Source of the DNA: Isoetes taiwanensis
Lineage: Eukaryota > Streptophyta > Lycopodiopsida > Isoetales > Isoetaceae
Direction: 5' to 3'
NCBI GenBank assembly: GCA_021234155.1
Contig: JAJEKV010000016.1
Span: 18,909,501-18,973,500 of the forward strand
DNA: 64,000 bases
Made by a program: the position numbers and the translations under genes. The notes under the pieces were generated by a model. The model was not told where the DNA came from and searched no databases. It saw nothing but the letters and a program-made list of their open reading frames with translations. Shown piece after piece: positions 1-13,119 of the stretch (within the stretch, counting starts at the first letter, position 1; the number at the start of each line of letters is the position of its first letter).

Positions 1-385
1 GAATTGTTGACAAATTATATAGATAAAATGCGCATTTGTGGCAGATGCACAGTGTGAAAAGCACTTCCTTGCAAATTGCTATGTATGTATCTGTGAGAAC
101 TTGATTAAGATGTTGAGAATTCCACTACCGAGCATCCACTAATCGCTCCGTTTGTTTGATTTCACATTCTTAGAACCTGCCACAGATACTGCATTATTGA
201 AGTCAGCTGATTAGCGAAGAGATGTTTAACAAACAATAACACCCTGTTAATAGGCAATACAGAACGAACGAGATTCATATCTAACATGGCTGCAAAATGC
301 CAAAACCAATGTATATGATAACAGATCCAAGTAGTGGCCAACTCAATGACATGTGCAATTACCTCCAAGCCATCATGCCTTTGTA
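1..385. repeat. Long direct repeat, copy 1 (partner at 20861)
   Basis: This stretch is nearly identical to 20861-21246. The few differences are small replacements around positions 89-130 and one-base indels. The match stops sharply at 385. Because the window begins exactly where the match begins, the true left end may lie outside the window. On the minus strand it carries the last ~20 bases of an exon of the unidentified gene at 21222-22680, followed by a GT donor and intron-like sequence. The duplication is therefore of gene-internal DNA and not of a recognisable transposon. Confidence 0.9.
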
Positions 386-654
386 CAGACATAACATCAA
401 CTTAAAACATAATTCATAAAACTTTAATAGACATAACAAGACCTCAGAAATTATGAGGGAAAAGAATAAGCAAATAATGTGTTGCCATAATAAAACATCT
501 GAATAATCTTTACAAAATCAAACTCACATTACTTTTAAGCCTTGGTGATCGAGAACCTCTGGGTTGGCCGATACATCCTTTCATGCAATGTTTCAATCAC
601 AGTAGACGGGGCTGTTCATAAAGCTTTGTTAGAATGCTAGGTCGTCCCAAAATG

Positions 655-857
655 TTAGGATGCAAATTGCAATAATTCCGTACCACCCATTCCATTTTCC
701 CATTCTCGTTCAACATCTTCCCACTGCGGTTTGCAATTGCATTTCCTTTCTCTGGCCGCCCTTTCCATGCGTGCAATTGCATCATCTAGGAACTTAGTGA
801 TATCTAAAAGAGCCACAACTTCACCATTTTCCACAACGGGGAGATGCCTAAACTTTC
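655..857 (-). pseudogene. CBS-domain (CBSCBSPB-type) protein, exon fragment
   Basis: The minus-strand translation contains KFRHLPVVENGEVVALLDIT followed by a segment ending in DDAIARMERAARE, the end of the second CBS pair of plant CBSCBSPB proteins (CBS domains plus a C-terminal PB1 domain). A plausible splice acceptor (pyrimidine run then CAG) lies just upstream near 857. After the ERAA segment the expected KGNAIA run is in another frame, and the original frame returns at EDVEREWENG, so there are at least two small indels. The reading frame ends at a stop shortly after. No other CBS exon and no PB1 domain was found. CBS domains usually bind adenosyl ligands. This piece is too short and too broken to be functional. 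Confidence 0.8.
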
Positions 858-899
858 TGGACAATGCAAACAGACAATAAAATATAGATTTCTGGAACA

Positions 900-2530
900 A
901 CTTATCCGAATAATTGTCATAACCTAGTCAAGCAAAGTACCTTATCGTAATGATTCCACATAAATAATGCGCTTGAATCGGTAAGAAGTGCAAGCATCCA
1001 CCCGCCCGGTTTGCCATTCTCCAAAGATGCATCAGCAGCTAGTTAAGCCATCGGTATTGTTAGTGCTTTGGACAAATTTTAGCTTTCTCCGGTCGACTGT
1101 GATAATCCATAACTCAACCATTATATGCAACTTACTTGGGCCCTATTACGGTGTTCTCTGAGAAGATTTTGGAGGAAGTGGCCACATTCAACTAATTGAG
1201 GAGAGTATTTTACATAATGCTTCCACCTTCATGGCCATTCACAAACCGTTGAATCACATCCAACTACAACTAGCAATTTAGGCAGGGCTAGATTCATAGA
1301 TTAAAGCCCAACAACACTCAAAAATATGCATCACACTAAATCAACTGTCATAACGAATATTCAAAGAAAAACATGCGACTTCTAATAATCATGCATGCTA
1401 AAAACAGATATCTTGGTGTGCCCCATAAACCGGCACAACAACATCGAATGCCAAAGCCACAATTATTTTGGAATCTTAAAATGCAAAAGCAAATTATATC
1501 ATAAAAAGCAATACGAATAAGAGCATTTGGTACTCCAAACACCGGTATTCTAATTCAAATTTTAAATCTTCCACCGACATTGCATCAAATGAGTAGATAA
1601 TTGATGCGCCCAGAAGACTTTAGCCATCACAGGGTTCAAGCATATTTAAGGCAAAAACTACGTATATCACGCCACGTAAGGTCGCAGCTGACCCCCATCT
1701 TGAATGTCGGTTATCCGTTTAGGAAAAAACCTATAGGATCGATCTTGCTCTCTCGTGGTGCTCGAACATGCAAAAACGGCTTGCGGCTTCTGAGACCTCA
1801 TTGGTTGTTCTGACCAAAAGATTTCCAGTGGTCATCTATTCGAGAATCTTCTAAGGAAGCCATGAGCAAAACCCGCGGACTGCAAAAACCTCCTCGAGCA
1901 CAAACACCGATTGGGTCCCTCAAAATATTACAAAACCAATCATTATCTACAACCCGAACCCATCAAAGATTTTTTTGCGAGCATACCCACAATCAAACGA
2001 TTTTTTAACAGAGCATATTCACCAAGAAAAACCATCAAGGATTGCAAAATGTAAAGATGAAAGAGGCTAATCCATACCGGGTGGAACCGTGCTCGTTAGA
2101 TTGTTGCCATGCACCTCAAGAACCGTGATTCGTGTTAAAGCCGCGACTTGGAACTTACATCCAAGTGCTTAAGATTGGTAAGGTTGCCCAAAGAAGCCGG
2201 AATAGTGCGTTAACGCCGCCATTGCTTGTTACGGTAGAAATGCCGCGACATATCGAGCCAACATTGATTAAAACAAAGAAGAGAACCGAACAAACGGACC
2301 TATAAATGAAGGTATATATTTAGACAACACAACAATGTAGGAAACCTCTCGTCAATGTGTGCGCCAAAGACCAATCCGCCATAGCCTTCAACCATAGCCA
2401 ATGAAAAAAAATCACTCCAAGTTTGCTTGAAGAAAGGCTCGGTGACTGTTTTCTTAAGGAGAGGCGACCAATGTGGTCGGATTAGCTTTGGCCGGGCTTT
2501 CGGCTATTTAGCGTATCAACATGCCGGAAT
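900..2530. other. Gene-free stretch
   Basis: AT-rich sequence with only short chance reading frames. It may hold introns or relics of the CBS-protein gene, but I could not recognise an exon or a mobile element here. Confidence 0.5.
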
Positions 2531-2540
2531 CACTTCTTCA

Positions 2541-2860
2541 ATCGATGGTCCAGATGAAATGCCTCAATTTCAAGGGCCAAGATTAAAAGCCCCAAAACTT
2601 CAATCGATGGTCCAGATGAAATGCCCCAATTTCAAGGGTCGAGATTAAAAGCCCCAAATCAGGGGGCTGCTTGGGGTGATTCGAGGTGTCACCATCTGCA
2701 CCGTCCATCTCAGAGATGGATGGCCGAGATCAATCTCTACCAAAAGGGGTTTGCTTGGGGTGATTCGAGGTGTCACCTTTTGGACCGTCCATCTCAGAGA
2801 TGGACGGCCGAGATCAATCTCTACCGAAAGTTGGTAGAGATTATATAGTTGTATATATAT
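2541..2860. repeat. 'gatggccgagatcaat' repeat family, copy 1
   Basis: Internally made of two tandem pairs. A ~62-bp unit beginning 'atcgatggtccagatgaaat' occurs twice (from 2541). An ~86-bp unit containing 'cttggggtgattcgaggtgt' and a hairpin of the form CCGTCCATCTC..GAGATGGACGG (2702-2724, 2787-2809) also occurs twice. It ends in a (TA)-rich run. The same modules, in the same order, occur at 11550-11917. Confidence 0.85.
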
Positions 2861-3104
2861 ACAAGTATGTGTACTATAAGGGGTGTACGGAGACGAATGT
2901 ACGTACGTAAGTTTCTATAAGATTTTTAAGTTTATCAGCATTCCATTAAGACTATCCAATATTTTGGGAATATTCTTTAAGATTCTTCGAGAGTTTCTAG
3001 AGATATATTAACATTCCCCAAGCTACTGGAGTATTCCTTAAGATTATTCAAAAAATCATTGCAAACCACACCCTCCCTTAAGATCCCCTACAAAACAATG
3101 CCAA

Positions 3105-3618
3105 AATACGTCCTACACGTTTCAAGTTTCTAGCAATGCAGAACCTCAACTCAAGGGCTAACACCTTTTTACTACCAACTATCAAGGGAGCACATGGCGA
3201 ACGAAGTTATTGGCAGTATTGTCGCCAAATTTTCAACTTATTCTGCACGTCGTAGTATTGTCACCAAATTCTCAAAATATTGTGAAAGTGAAATTTGAGC
3301 TTAAATAGATCAGTATCTAAAGTTGAGTGTCAAAAATTAAGTTAGAAGAAGTCAATACGTCCTGCACATTTTAAGTTTCTGGCAATGCGGAACCTCAACT
3401 TAAGAGCTAAGACCTTTTTATTACCAACTTTCAAGGGAGAACATGGTCAAAGAAGTTATTGGCAGTATTGTCGCCAAATTTTCAAATTATTCTGCATCTT
3501 GTAGTATTGTCACCAAATTCTCAAATTATTCTGCAATTGTCATCTGAAAGTGAATTTTGAGCTTAAATAGGTCAGTATCTAAAGTTGAGTGTCAAAAATT
3601 AAGTTCGAAGAAGTCAAT
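3105..3618. repeat. Tandem duplication, ~250 bp unit
   Basis: Two adjacent copies: 3105-3354 and 3355-3618. Both start at 'atacgtcct' and run through 'attggcagtattgtcgccaa' to 'gaagtcaat'. The second copy has an extra internal stretch. No coding potential was seen. Confidence 0.9.
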
Positions 3619-5060
3619 ATAATAGTGGAAGTTGGATTGATCAACAATGCCATATATAGATTTATATAATTGTCTACTAGTCATTTAACAATCTATAACA
3701 AGTAATCATTGGTAAATCTCAAAATTCTATTTGCTTACATCGAATATCATAATCCACTAATTTATTGCTATCACAGGGTGAATCCAAAAGTGTGTCTTTT
3801 AAATTTTACCTTCTCAATTATCTCAATTGTCCTGACAAATGGGAGTATGCATCTAGACCAAAGTCACAAAGTTTTCAATTAAATCCCTCGCCTAATAGCC
3901 ATTCGATTCCTAATTCAAAAAGCATATAGAATATTGGGGACGTAGAAGTTTAGGAAAGTTTACGAAAAGTCGCAACATAATATACATTGGTGTTCTCAAA
4001 AGACATATACTTTGAATCTCTATGGTAACAATGTCTCAATCTCTATGATAAACCCAAAAGCATTAGCAAGAACCACAGAGATTATTGTAGCACATTCGAG
4101 TACATATATTTAATGGCCACCCAACCATCAATAATATGAAGAGCAAACCCTATAGTAGACATGCTTGCTAATACTAATTTGATTAAAATAAGGGTACTCT
4201 GCAGCGTACAAACCCTACACAAACAATGCACAAAAAAATCCACAAATAACCTTGCAATCAAGGACTCGTTATTATTTGACTTATTTGAACCACTCTAGCA
4301 GTGCAGCTATCTTTCATGCTAATACATGAAGTTACTCAAATCAAGAACGTAAGTTATTATATGCTTTTAAGCTAGCTCTTTCTCTGTTACGAAGACGAAA
4401 AGAAAATCTTTTCTTTTGTTTTGCACCACCCGTATTATTCCACACTGCATTGTGTACAATTCATGACATTCAATGTCAAAACTAAAATAAAGTTCTTTAC
4501 TACACATCAAAAAGAGCTGCAGGGTTTGTACACAAGCTTGATTTCCAAAGTTAAGTCAAGCGTACCACAACAAAAACCACCATGAGAGCCCTTGCAATTG
4601 CTAAAAATTCAAGGGAGACTCGATAGTTGCAAAAAGGCCATCTTGAAGGGCTTCTCTGCGAGAACATTATACCTTTTTTTACAGGCTGGTGGAAGAAGTA
4701 TTAAGCTCCCTTTGACTCTATGACTCGCTTAGTGAATCACCAGCTTGATGTCTGGACATAAACTTCAGTAGCCTACATTTTTTTTTGTCTTCAAAGCTAT
4801 GCCGAAATTAGATGTGGGTCTTCTTGCCATGAAAAACATATAAGCCAAGTTAAACAGGCCAAGTTTTGTGCTTCCTTTAGCAACCATCTTTCCATGGCGT
4901 TCTTTAGATCAATTAAATTCAGTGATTCCCACAATAGACACCATAAGTGCATTTAGTGGCTATCCCCATAGAGTTCTATTGATTTAGTTGCATTGCTAGA
5001 AACAAAAAAACGAGAGATAGCTGATAAAATACCATGTGTATCCACACTTCAGATCTATAT

Positions 5061-5163
5061 AAACTTGTCTATTTATACCAGCATTTGGTGGGAGGCAAGA
5101 ATATTTTTTTGCAAACTTGTCTATTTATACCAGCATTTGGTGGGAGGCAAGAATATTTTTTGC
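5061..5163. repeat. Tandem duplication, ~52 bp unit
   Basis: The unit starting 'aaacttgtctatttatacca' is present twice back to back and differs only by one base in a poly-T run. The near identity suggests a recent event. Confidence 0.95.
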
Positions 5164-6281
5164 AAGTAACAATGCGTTTTGCATGCTTACTATATTGTGG
5201 CAAATTTTAAACCTCAATTGCGATGTATCTAAGATATAAGGAAATTGTGATGTATCCAAGATATAGAACCTCAAGTTTGTCAAATCATAAGTCCAAACAT
5301 AGAATTGTAAGTCCGATTGATTTATTCGAATTTAGAAGGGTTGACTCGATAGAATTTTGAATTTAACCGATAGAGATTGTATCATCGACTCTAAACACAT
5401 AAAAAGTTATCGAATCAAAGAGGACATTTGAAAATGCTTAAACATTTATCCATTGTCAACCTTGTTCCTGAGGTAATTTGTAACTCACCTTTTAAAGTGA
5501 AACCATGCCATTGCATTAGGTCCCAGACCGGGCTTTGCATTAGTCGCAATCGCAAAATGAATGACTATGAAAAATAAACATTGCCCTAATGCTACAATCT
5601 CTTTGCTATATTAAACTCCATTCGCAGCATGCACTTATCTAACACTAGCTTTGAGCAAAGGACAAGTTACTTTTCATCTATTATAAAGTGATCTTAGAAC
5701 ATGGCCATTGAATCCATATCATGACTTCACAATCTGCTCCCACCCATATAAGAATATGACATGTTCAACAAGGAAAATGTCACAAGACGTTCAACTGTCG
5801 TTCAAATAATAAACACGACCACCTATCTGCATGCACTAGAGTGACATAGGAATAAATATCGAGATAACTGTAACCAAGCAATAAATAAATCATTTGTGTA
5901 ATCGATGTTCGTGAAATATGCCTCATTCATTTTGACTTGGTCTTGGCATGTCAAATCAACTGTACAACCAGATGCTTCAAGATACTCAAGAACGTAACTT
6001 ACTATGCCTAAGTCTTGGGTATCATCAACAGAACGTAAGTCTTGATTGTGCTGCTCATACCCTTGCACTAGTATTCCATCAAACAATATCTTCAACTGTC
6101 AATTCATAAAAGATCACACATCTCTATTTCATTGCTTCCTACCTTATAACTAGAATAGCTTCAAAAAGCTTGAAAATGCAGCACCGAAGATCCATCATAC
6201 TCAGAAGTTTCTGAATGGCCAAGAAAGGACTATTGTTTCATCATCAGAAAAACAGTGTGCTCCTGCAAACTGTGCAAAAGA

Positions 6282-6475
6282 CCATCAGATTCCATGGATA
6301 AAATACACAAAGAAATCATGCGCAGAAATAGTAAAAGATTGAAGCTAGCATATTGGCCCATTATTTTTAGTGCAAATATGTTGGCCATCAGATTCCATGG
6401 ATAAAATACACAAAAAAATTATGCACAGAAATAGTAAAAGATTCAAGCTAGCATATTGGCGCAAATATGTTGGCG
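6282..6475. repeat. Tandem duplication, ~100 bp unit
   Basis: Two adjacent copies, from 6282 and from 6385, each beginning 'ccatcagattccatggataa' and ending near 'tgcaaatatgttgg'. The second copy lacks about ten bases near its end. Confidence 0.9.
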
Positions 6476-7628
6476 ACCCCTACAAAGTTTATGCTTTACC
6501 ATTGCGCACAAAAGACAATAGCTGCAAAACTTACACCAAAAGCTTTTAACATATAAACATTCAGATTTATTCAACATGTGTGTTTCAAGACTAATTTCCA
6601 TCTGAATGTATAATGGAAATGAATTTAAGACTAGAACAACATCATGTGCTCTATAGTGAAGACAAGCCTTCTAAAATCTCTTACCTCCACTAATCTTATT
6701 TGTCAGTTTCGAGGAAATACCGTAATCAAAATGTGTATTATGGCTTTCAGGATGCTAGTACTCCATCCAAGAGCATACAGTTTGTAGAACATGGACAATC
6801 CAAGGCTTAAGAGTTCCCTACAAATGTCACAGAAACATCAACCACATACTTCACCACATACTTCGCATGTTTTACAAAACAGGAAATGGAAAAGGCAAAA
6901 TCAGTAATTGCAGTCTATCTGAAGACAGAGTAATTACCTTACTAGTGGCTTGGATATGGCTGCACAATATCTTCTTGCCCATTTGGGAGTAATAGTGTGT
7001 AAGAGCGCGACTTTACTACGCAATAAGTCATCACAGGGCCATTAAGCACATCTTAATTGAGGCTATAATTAAAAGTTTGGGAGCTGTCTAATTCTGCCTT
7101 TCAAATCCAAGAGTGCATTGTCCTCTCAGAGCAATTATCAGAATTACTATACCATTCTCATTTTCTGTGTCATATGACATGGCTGAGGTAAACTGTCGCA
7201 CTGGTTTTACTTCATGCAGGAGGTGGCTGCAGACCCAAATTGGCTCAGAGTATACGCAAAGCTAGGCTGGTGGCAAAAAGTTGCATTGGCTGCTAGTAAA
7301 CATTGCCCACTTTGGCAGACTAGATGTTAATGAACAGATTTACATTCCATCATGATATTATAAGTATGCTAATTCTATTTACATAAATATTTCGTACACT
7401 ATGTATACACAACATTTAGCAAAAAACTTCTTCCAAAATCCTCAAACTGTTCAAATGCTAAACGAAAAGGTCAGCTGTATAAAGGATTACTCCTGCCTCT
7501 TTCTAGATCAGTATGTATTTGGTAGATAGTAAGCAAGATCATGCATAACATTCCACTGGTGTCAAATTGCAAGTTGAACATCAAATTTGTGCCCTCACGG
7601 AACCATCCAATGCATCCAAGCATATGAT

Positions 7629-7830
7629 TTATGCAGTTAAGATGTTGCCGTTGAGCTCCATTTCTCTAGAAACCTTGAGCATCTCTTCGCAATGGTTTCG
7701 GAGGGCATAATTACTAACCATTGATGGTCCATGAGACTGCATTCTGCTTGGGCAGCCTGTCAAATATTCCCCTGGGTTTCCTTGTAATTCCACATTTACC
7801 ATAAGTAGTCACAACGCCATGTACCAAAGG
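7629..7830 (-). pseudogene. Pentatricopeptide repeat (PPR) protein fragment
   Basis: The minus-strand translation starting near 7818 reads VVTTYGKCGITRKPRGIFDR then LPKQNAVSWTI, and in another frame NYALRNHCEEMLKVSREMEL. This is the typical plant PLS-class PPR pattern (YGKCG, A/PRGIFD, P.NAVSW, then YA..G..EEAL.L.REM). PPR proteins bind organellar RNA and act in RNA editing, splicing or stability. Here one frameshift or stop follows WTI, and a TAA follows the MELNGNI segment, so only about two repeats survive. No further repeats were found on either side. It is probably an old gene or retrocopy relic. Confidence 0.8.
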
Positions 7831-10800
7831 TGACGTCTGAGGTAAAAACATTCTAGAGAACAAACCATGACTAAAAAAGTCTAGGGCTTTGTTAGGGCAA
7901 GCAAACGGTCACTTCTATGTCTACCATTAGAGACACGAAGTCTTCGCACCAGAATGGATTTGTGAAATACATTTAAGGCACGTTTGAAAGCATGATTTAC
8001 AATAATCGACAAGCATGATACATAGACCGATAGAATTTAACTAACCATCAAAACCTAGACAATCAATGATTGGAATCATAAGGGCATTTGTAGCAATTTG
8101 CTACCACGAGGCAAGGGAACACATTCGGGAATATGGAAAAATAGCCACTTTTACAACATCGAGATGTCTAGACTTGCAAAATGCAAACCTGCTGGTGCCG
8201 TTCTGCACATTGCAAAACCAAATAGCTCGCCTAATGAACTTAAAGCTATGCCAATAGGGAAAGGATGGGACAATCCACAAATAGATTAAGCGCACCCTTA
8301 CCGCCAAGAATAGCATAAAGTTCGTTGGCACCGAGGAAATTCAGTTTTCAGAGCTGACCAAGCCATGTCTTTGTGGTCGAATGCCAGCCAATCAATCAAC
8401 CGCCATAAGCTCCAAAGATATTTGGGCTCACGGAACTCGCAGATCCAAGAAACTAGAAATGGAGATGCCATACAGCGGATGTTTACGGCATTAAGGCCGG
8501 GTTGCATCTTCGGGCATTAGTAACATGTTAGTTGAAGAAAGGTCCGTAAGTAAGGGAAATTAACGGGTTGACTTTCTAATCCAGTTAACGTTGTTTCTCA
8601 GTAGTTTCAAAATTTTAACATGCACCTGCTCAAACTCCATGTTAAAGACATCATGGACGCCGATGTCCACATGAAAGACAATATGTGGCGAGACAGCAGT
8701 GCAAAATAAATCCTAGTGGAGTAGAGCTATTGGATGCCTCTACCTGGTTAGAAAGAAACCGCTATAATCTACACTCAACATAACTCTCGATGGAGCTTAT
8801 TTGTCCCGACCATGATACACTCAAACTCATATACCATGTTGGGTGATAATTCACAATGTTCTTTCTTTGTATATAGCATAATCAAGAGTTCTCGTGGACG
8901 CCAAATTCTAACTATATTTCCAACCCGTGCTAACGATGATACGAAACAACAAAGAATGCAGATCCAAAGATGCATGTATGCAACCCCGAGAAGCAAAAGG
9001 TAATGACCGCAATCCTCTAACAATAAGCGCAATTCTCTAATATCATTTGATACACCCTATGTTTGTCTCCATACCTGTTACATTCAACCAGCCACCGATT
9101 TGGTTTAATTTGTGGTAGATCTTAACTAAAGATTTCTCCTTCTTCAATGTTAAACCTAGCATCAAATGTTTTTCACCAAGAAGGATGCAGATAACTGAAA
9201 TCTCACTTCTTTGTGGGAAAGTATTCACATCATTTTCACGTTTTGGATCCTCCAAAGCCCTATTATCCTATATAATAGATAATTCATCTAACCTTGTCTG
9301 AGGTATTCATAAACCATTTGCTCATAGACCGCCTTTAAAGGTGCATTTGCATGTCCTGCCGTATCATGAACATAACGCACAAATTAGTAGCAAAGTCCAT
9401 TCATAACATCATACCTAGCAAAAGATGTAGAAGTATATTATTCACCCATCGGGCTGGTATGAAGGTTTTCTCGATATAATGATGCGACTCATCTTTGAAT
9501 AAATGCATTCCGCAAAAATCCAATCGTCTGGGGAATGAAGCCGTGCAAAAAATTATTCGGCTTTGTCACATGCAATTGGGCCGACAACATCATCCTTGGC
9601 ATATCGCGGTTGACCTTCTCAATTCACAGTTAGTGGTACATATGAGATTGGCATGATGAGGCCTGATTGAAGGGCACATATCCACAAAAATTCCAAACCG
9701 CTTGCATAGCTCCAAACAAGAACTCCTTTCAAAAGCTCCACGATGCATCCGCAATAACAAAAACACCACCTAAAATTCAGACAAAGTTGCATAGTTCCCT
9801 ACATGTTGCGTAATCGCTTGAAGACCGGTTGATCTATCTAAAACTACCGCTTTAGAGACCGGTAGGTGAAGACGCAGACTAAAGGTGCATAATATGCTCG
9901 GGTTTAAGGTATCTCGGTTATTAAACAAAATCTATTCCCGAATGGCAAAAAATTTGATTTATATACAAATTCACAAAACTGTCAAAGATGCTTAAACTTT
10001 GTGTTCTTTAACCTGGATCTAAAAGTAATCGATGAGAATGAAAAAGCATAAATATGCCGCATCGTCAATTTTGTCTAGTGTTTCCTTTTTGCTAGTAAGA
10101 AATTTCCCCATGATTCTGAACTACACCCGTTATTAGGTTCAAGAACTACACCGAGATGGCGTAATAGAATGATTACCACCGAATATAGAGCATGGTTCAA
10201 ATGGGCTTCCACGCAACATTAAGATGGTTTAACAATGCAAATTTCAACTTAACATTTAACTAATTGGTAAAGTAAATAGCACCTTCCGGTGTAGCCATTC
10301 TCTTCTGCATTTAAAAATATTCTCCCCGTAGCTAGATCCGGTTAAGTTGAGCTAACTCGAGGAATAATGATAAAACTCCCGACGGAAATGAAGATCGCGA
10401 AGTGCCTTTTATTGCTTGCTAATAAAATACCCTCGCTTCGTGAAAAGATTAAACACACCTTCGTTGGAATCTGCAAGGCGCGCATTCCAGGAAGTAGGGC
10501 AGAGCAGAGCAAACATAGAGATTTTTCACAAGCATTCCTGCAGGGAAACCTCGGCCGAATATGCGATTACCGATCTCCATGACACCCAAACTAACGTTTC
10601 ACTAAAATCTCTGTATGGCTGATTTAACAAAAAAACGATGCATGCGATTAGGGCTAAGCTACTCTACACAAAATGCATTTATTTGCCTCACAAAATTCGT
10701 CCACCTTGGGATGCTAATGGCTCCGTTCTCCAGAGACACCGGAAATCCCACCGCTCATTAGCTATGAACTTGGTGATGATGCTGCATGGAAGCCAAATTT

Positions 10801-11549
10801 TGTCTATTCGTGAATACAGATAAATAAGAAGAAAGATAAGGAAATCGTACATCAATTTTTAGTAGCTGTTGTTGCCTTCAAGCTTTCTCTAAACGAAATG
10901 AGGGGCGGCTTGCTTGCTCGCATCGATGACCAAGGAAAAAGGCATAGAAGCGCTGGCTCCATATCTGAAACCCTGGAGTGATTGAAGACCTACACTAACA
11001 TATTCTGGAGATGCAACAGGCCTTCACATTTCTAACACAATGAAGAACCCTCCTGAATGAAGAGCTCAAAAATCCGCTTCTTTTTTTTCTTCCTTACTCT
11101 TCTGAGAGGACCCGGCTATGGCGGACCTCCGAATTGTGGCTCGAAATAACACTCTAGCAAATAATCGCACAAGGAAAGAGAGGCAAGCCAAGTGTTCCCC
11201 GTTCTCCTCACGCCAATTCACAATAATTAGCAATTAAATGCCTTGCCACACTGCCATCACCGCACGTCATAAAAAATTGGCATCTTCGATCCCCCTTCCA
11301 TTGTTGTAGCCCTTCTCAGACTTTCTAGCCCCGACCCTATTCCATAGGCAGACGTGGGCAACAACCTTGTCGACACTTAGACCACTCGAACTCCTCCTAT
11401 TTAATTCCCTTATCAACGTATACAAACCTTTTATGGACCTAAAATAGACCTTTAGATATAATAAATGCCCCTAACCTAAATTCACAAGGCTTTATCTCAT
11501 CCATCGATCTCACACACCTGCCAACCCAAGCAATGACACCTCAAGCTCC
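7831..11549. other. Gene-free stretch
   Basis: Short overlapping reading frames occur on both strands (for example 8066-8507 and 8775-9255), but none has a recognisable domain and the antisense frames are equally open. I see no transposon termini. Confidence 0.4.
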
Positions 11550-11917
11550 ACCCACAATTGAATGACCTTTTCATTAACGACCAAGATCAAATCCCTAAAT
11601 TCGATGGCCGAGATCAATAGCCCTAAATAAGGGGCCTTTGTATGAACGGCCAAGATCAAACCCCTAAATTCAAGGGCCTAGATCAAAAGCCCCAAATAAG
11701 GGGCCATTTATGGTGGCATTTAATATCATTGACTTTTTTATGGATGGCCTAGATCAAATCCCTAAATCCGATGGTCCAGATTAAAAGCCCCAAATGAGGG
11801 GGATGCTTGGGGTGTTACGAGGTGCATTGTCGCCGGGGTCGGCCCATCTCGTAGATGGACGTGAGAGATCAATCTCTACATCATGTTGGCGGTGCACTCA
11901 TCTAATTGTATATATAT
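11550..11917. repeat. 'gatggccgagatcaat' repeat family, copy 2
   Basis: Shares with 2541-2860 the segments 'gccccaaatgagggggatgc', 'cttggggtgttacgaggtg', an imperfect CATCTCGTAGATGG hairpin and 'gagagatcaatctctaca', ending in a TA-rich tract. Its left part contains several degenerate 'gatggcctagatcaaatccc' units. Confidence 0.8.
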
Positions 11918-11954
11918 AAGGATAAGGATAAGGATAAGGATAAGGATAAGGATA
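11916..11954. repeat. Microsatellite (ATAAGG)n
   Basis: About six perfect hexamer units directly after the repeat at 11550-11917. Confidence 0.97.
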
Positions 11955-12167
11955 TAGAAACCTACCTCCTTTAAGGAGTAGAATGGTCCATGTGTTAAAG
12001 AACAGCAAAATCATTATTATATGCTAGGTAGAGCAAGGTACCTAGCTTATGCTGCTAGGACCCTGTTCTACCTATATAATTTTCAAATGGTAACAAGGCA
12101 TAACATCACAATATGTATAGCCTTGTACAAACCTTAACCAATTAAGATCTTTCCAATGGATGTGCAT

Positions 12168-12430
12168 GCCCTTATTCTTTAGGCATCAACAACTCATCGG
12201 AAAATATCGTGCTCCCATAGTTGAAGCAAAGCAGATCATATTATCCAGATATCAAGGTGTTATCCAAGATTACGGACCTAAACAGTTTAGATCCATCCAA
12301 TGAGTTTGTTTATGTGCTTGCCCTTATGCTTTAGGCAAAGAATAACTCATCGAAAATATCCGGGCTCCCATAGTTGAAGTTTATTGATCATATTATCCAG
12401 GATTACATTATTATCCAGGATTCCTTTTAC
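12168..12430. repeat. Two-copy imperfect repeat (~140 bp)
   Basis: Both copies contain 'tttaggca..aactcatcg', 'gctcccatagttgaag' and 'atcatattatccag'. The second starts near 12310. Confidence 0.8.
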
Positions 12431-12920
12431 TTAAAAATCCAGAACTCACAATTGTCGCTTTATTCTGTAGAAGATGAAACTTTGTTAGCCCAAAAACTCA
12501 CTAGCAAAGCAAAGATATTATGAAGCAAAATTTATAGATTATAAACAAGTATTTCTGGAGCAGTACTCAAAATCTCAATTTCATCCACTTAATGAGAGCC
12601 AAGTTTTTGACCCTAAACCAAGTGAACAAGAATTAAAGACTTTAAGTTATGTGAAAATATTGTATAAGTAAAACGTTAACGTAAAAAGCAAGTATAAGTA
12701 TAAGTATAACCGGGTGAAATATGAGTCATCCGGTCCTAGAACGAAAAAAAAAGAAGTTTCAAAGATATATACACTTGTCGTCTACTAGGATCTAATCTAG
12801 CAACTTGCTTACTCCAAACACTAGCACTCACTAGAGCTTGAGAAAGTCTGTCCTGGCGTTACCCAGGCCCATCCCACTGATCCTGGTATTATTACAATTT
12901 TTCTTGTTCTAAACTAGAAC

Positions 12921-13116
12921 ACAACACTTAAACATTTAGGCTACCTAGTAGAGGGCTGATTTCTCAAGCCCCAAAACTATGTATCCTTAATGAAAAACTG
13001 TTGCAAGAGATTCTTAAGCATAACTCAACACTTAACATTTAGGGATGTTTAGTCGAGGGCTGATTTCTCAAGCCCCAAAACTATGCATCCTTAATGAAAA
13101 GTAGTTGCGACAAAAT
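12921..13116. repeat. Tandem duplication, ~100 bp unit
   Basis: The segment containing 'agggctgatttctcaagccc' and 'atccttaatgaaaa' occurs twice, at about 12954 and 13055, both preceded by 'aacacttaa(a)catttagg'. Confidence 0.85.
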
Positions 13117-13119
13117 CTA

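Larger units (their letters stand above)
3620..7620. other. Mostly gene-free stretch
   Basis: Apart from the short tandem duplications listed separately, I see no recognisable gene. A 90-codon minus-strand open frame at 5823-6095 has a fairly balanced composition and an AG acceptor-like site upstream, but I could not match it to a family. Confidence 0.4.

Noticed and set aside
1601-1813. Possible gene on the plus strand
   Set aside because: No domain, no splice context, and composition like the surrounding DNA.
8066-9255. Cluster of overlapping small frames on both strands
   Set aside because: Equally open on both strands and no recognisable motif. Treated as chance.
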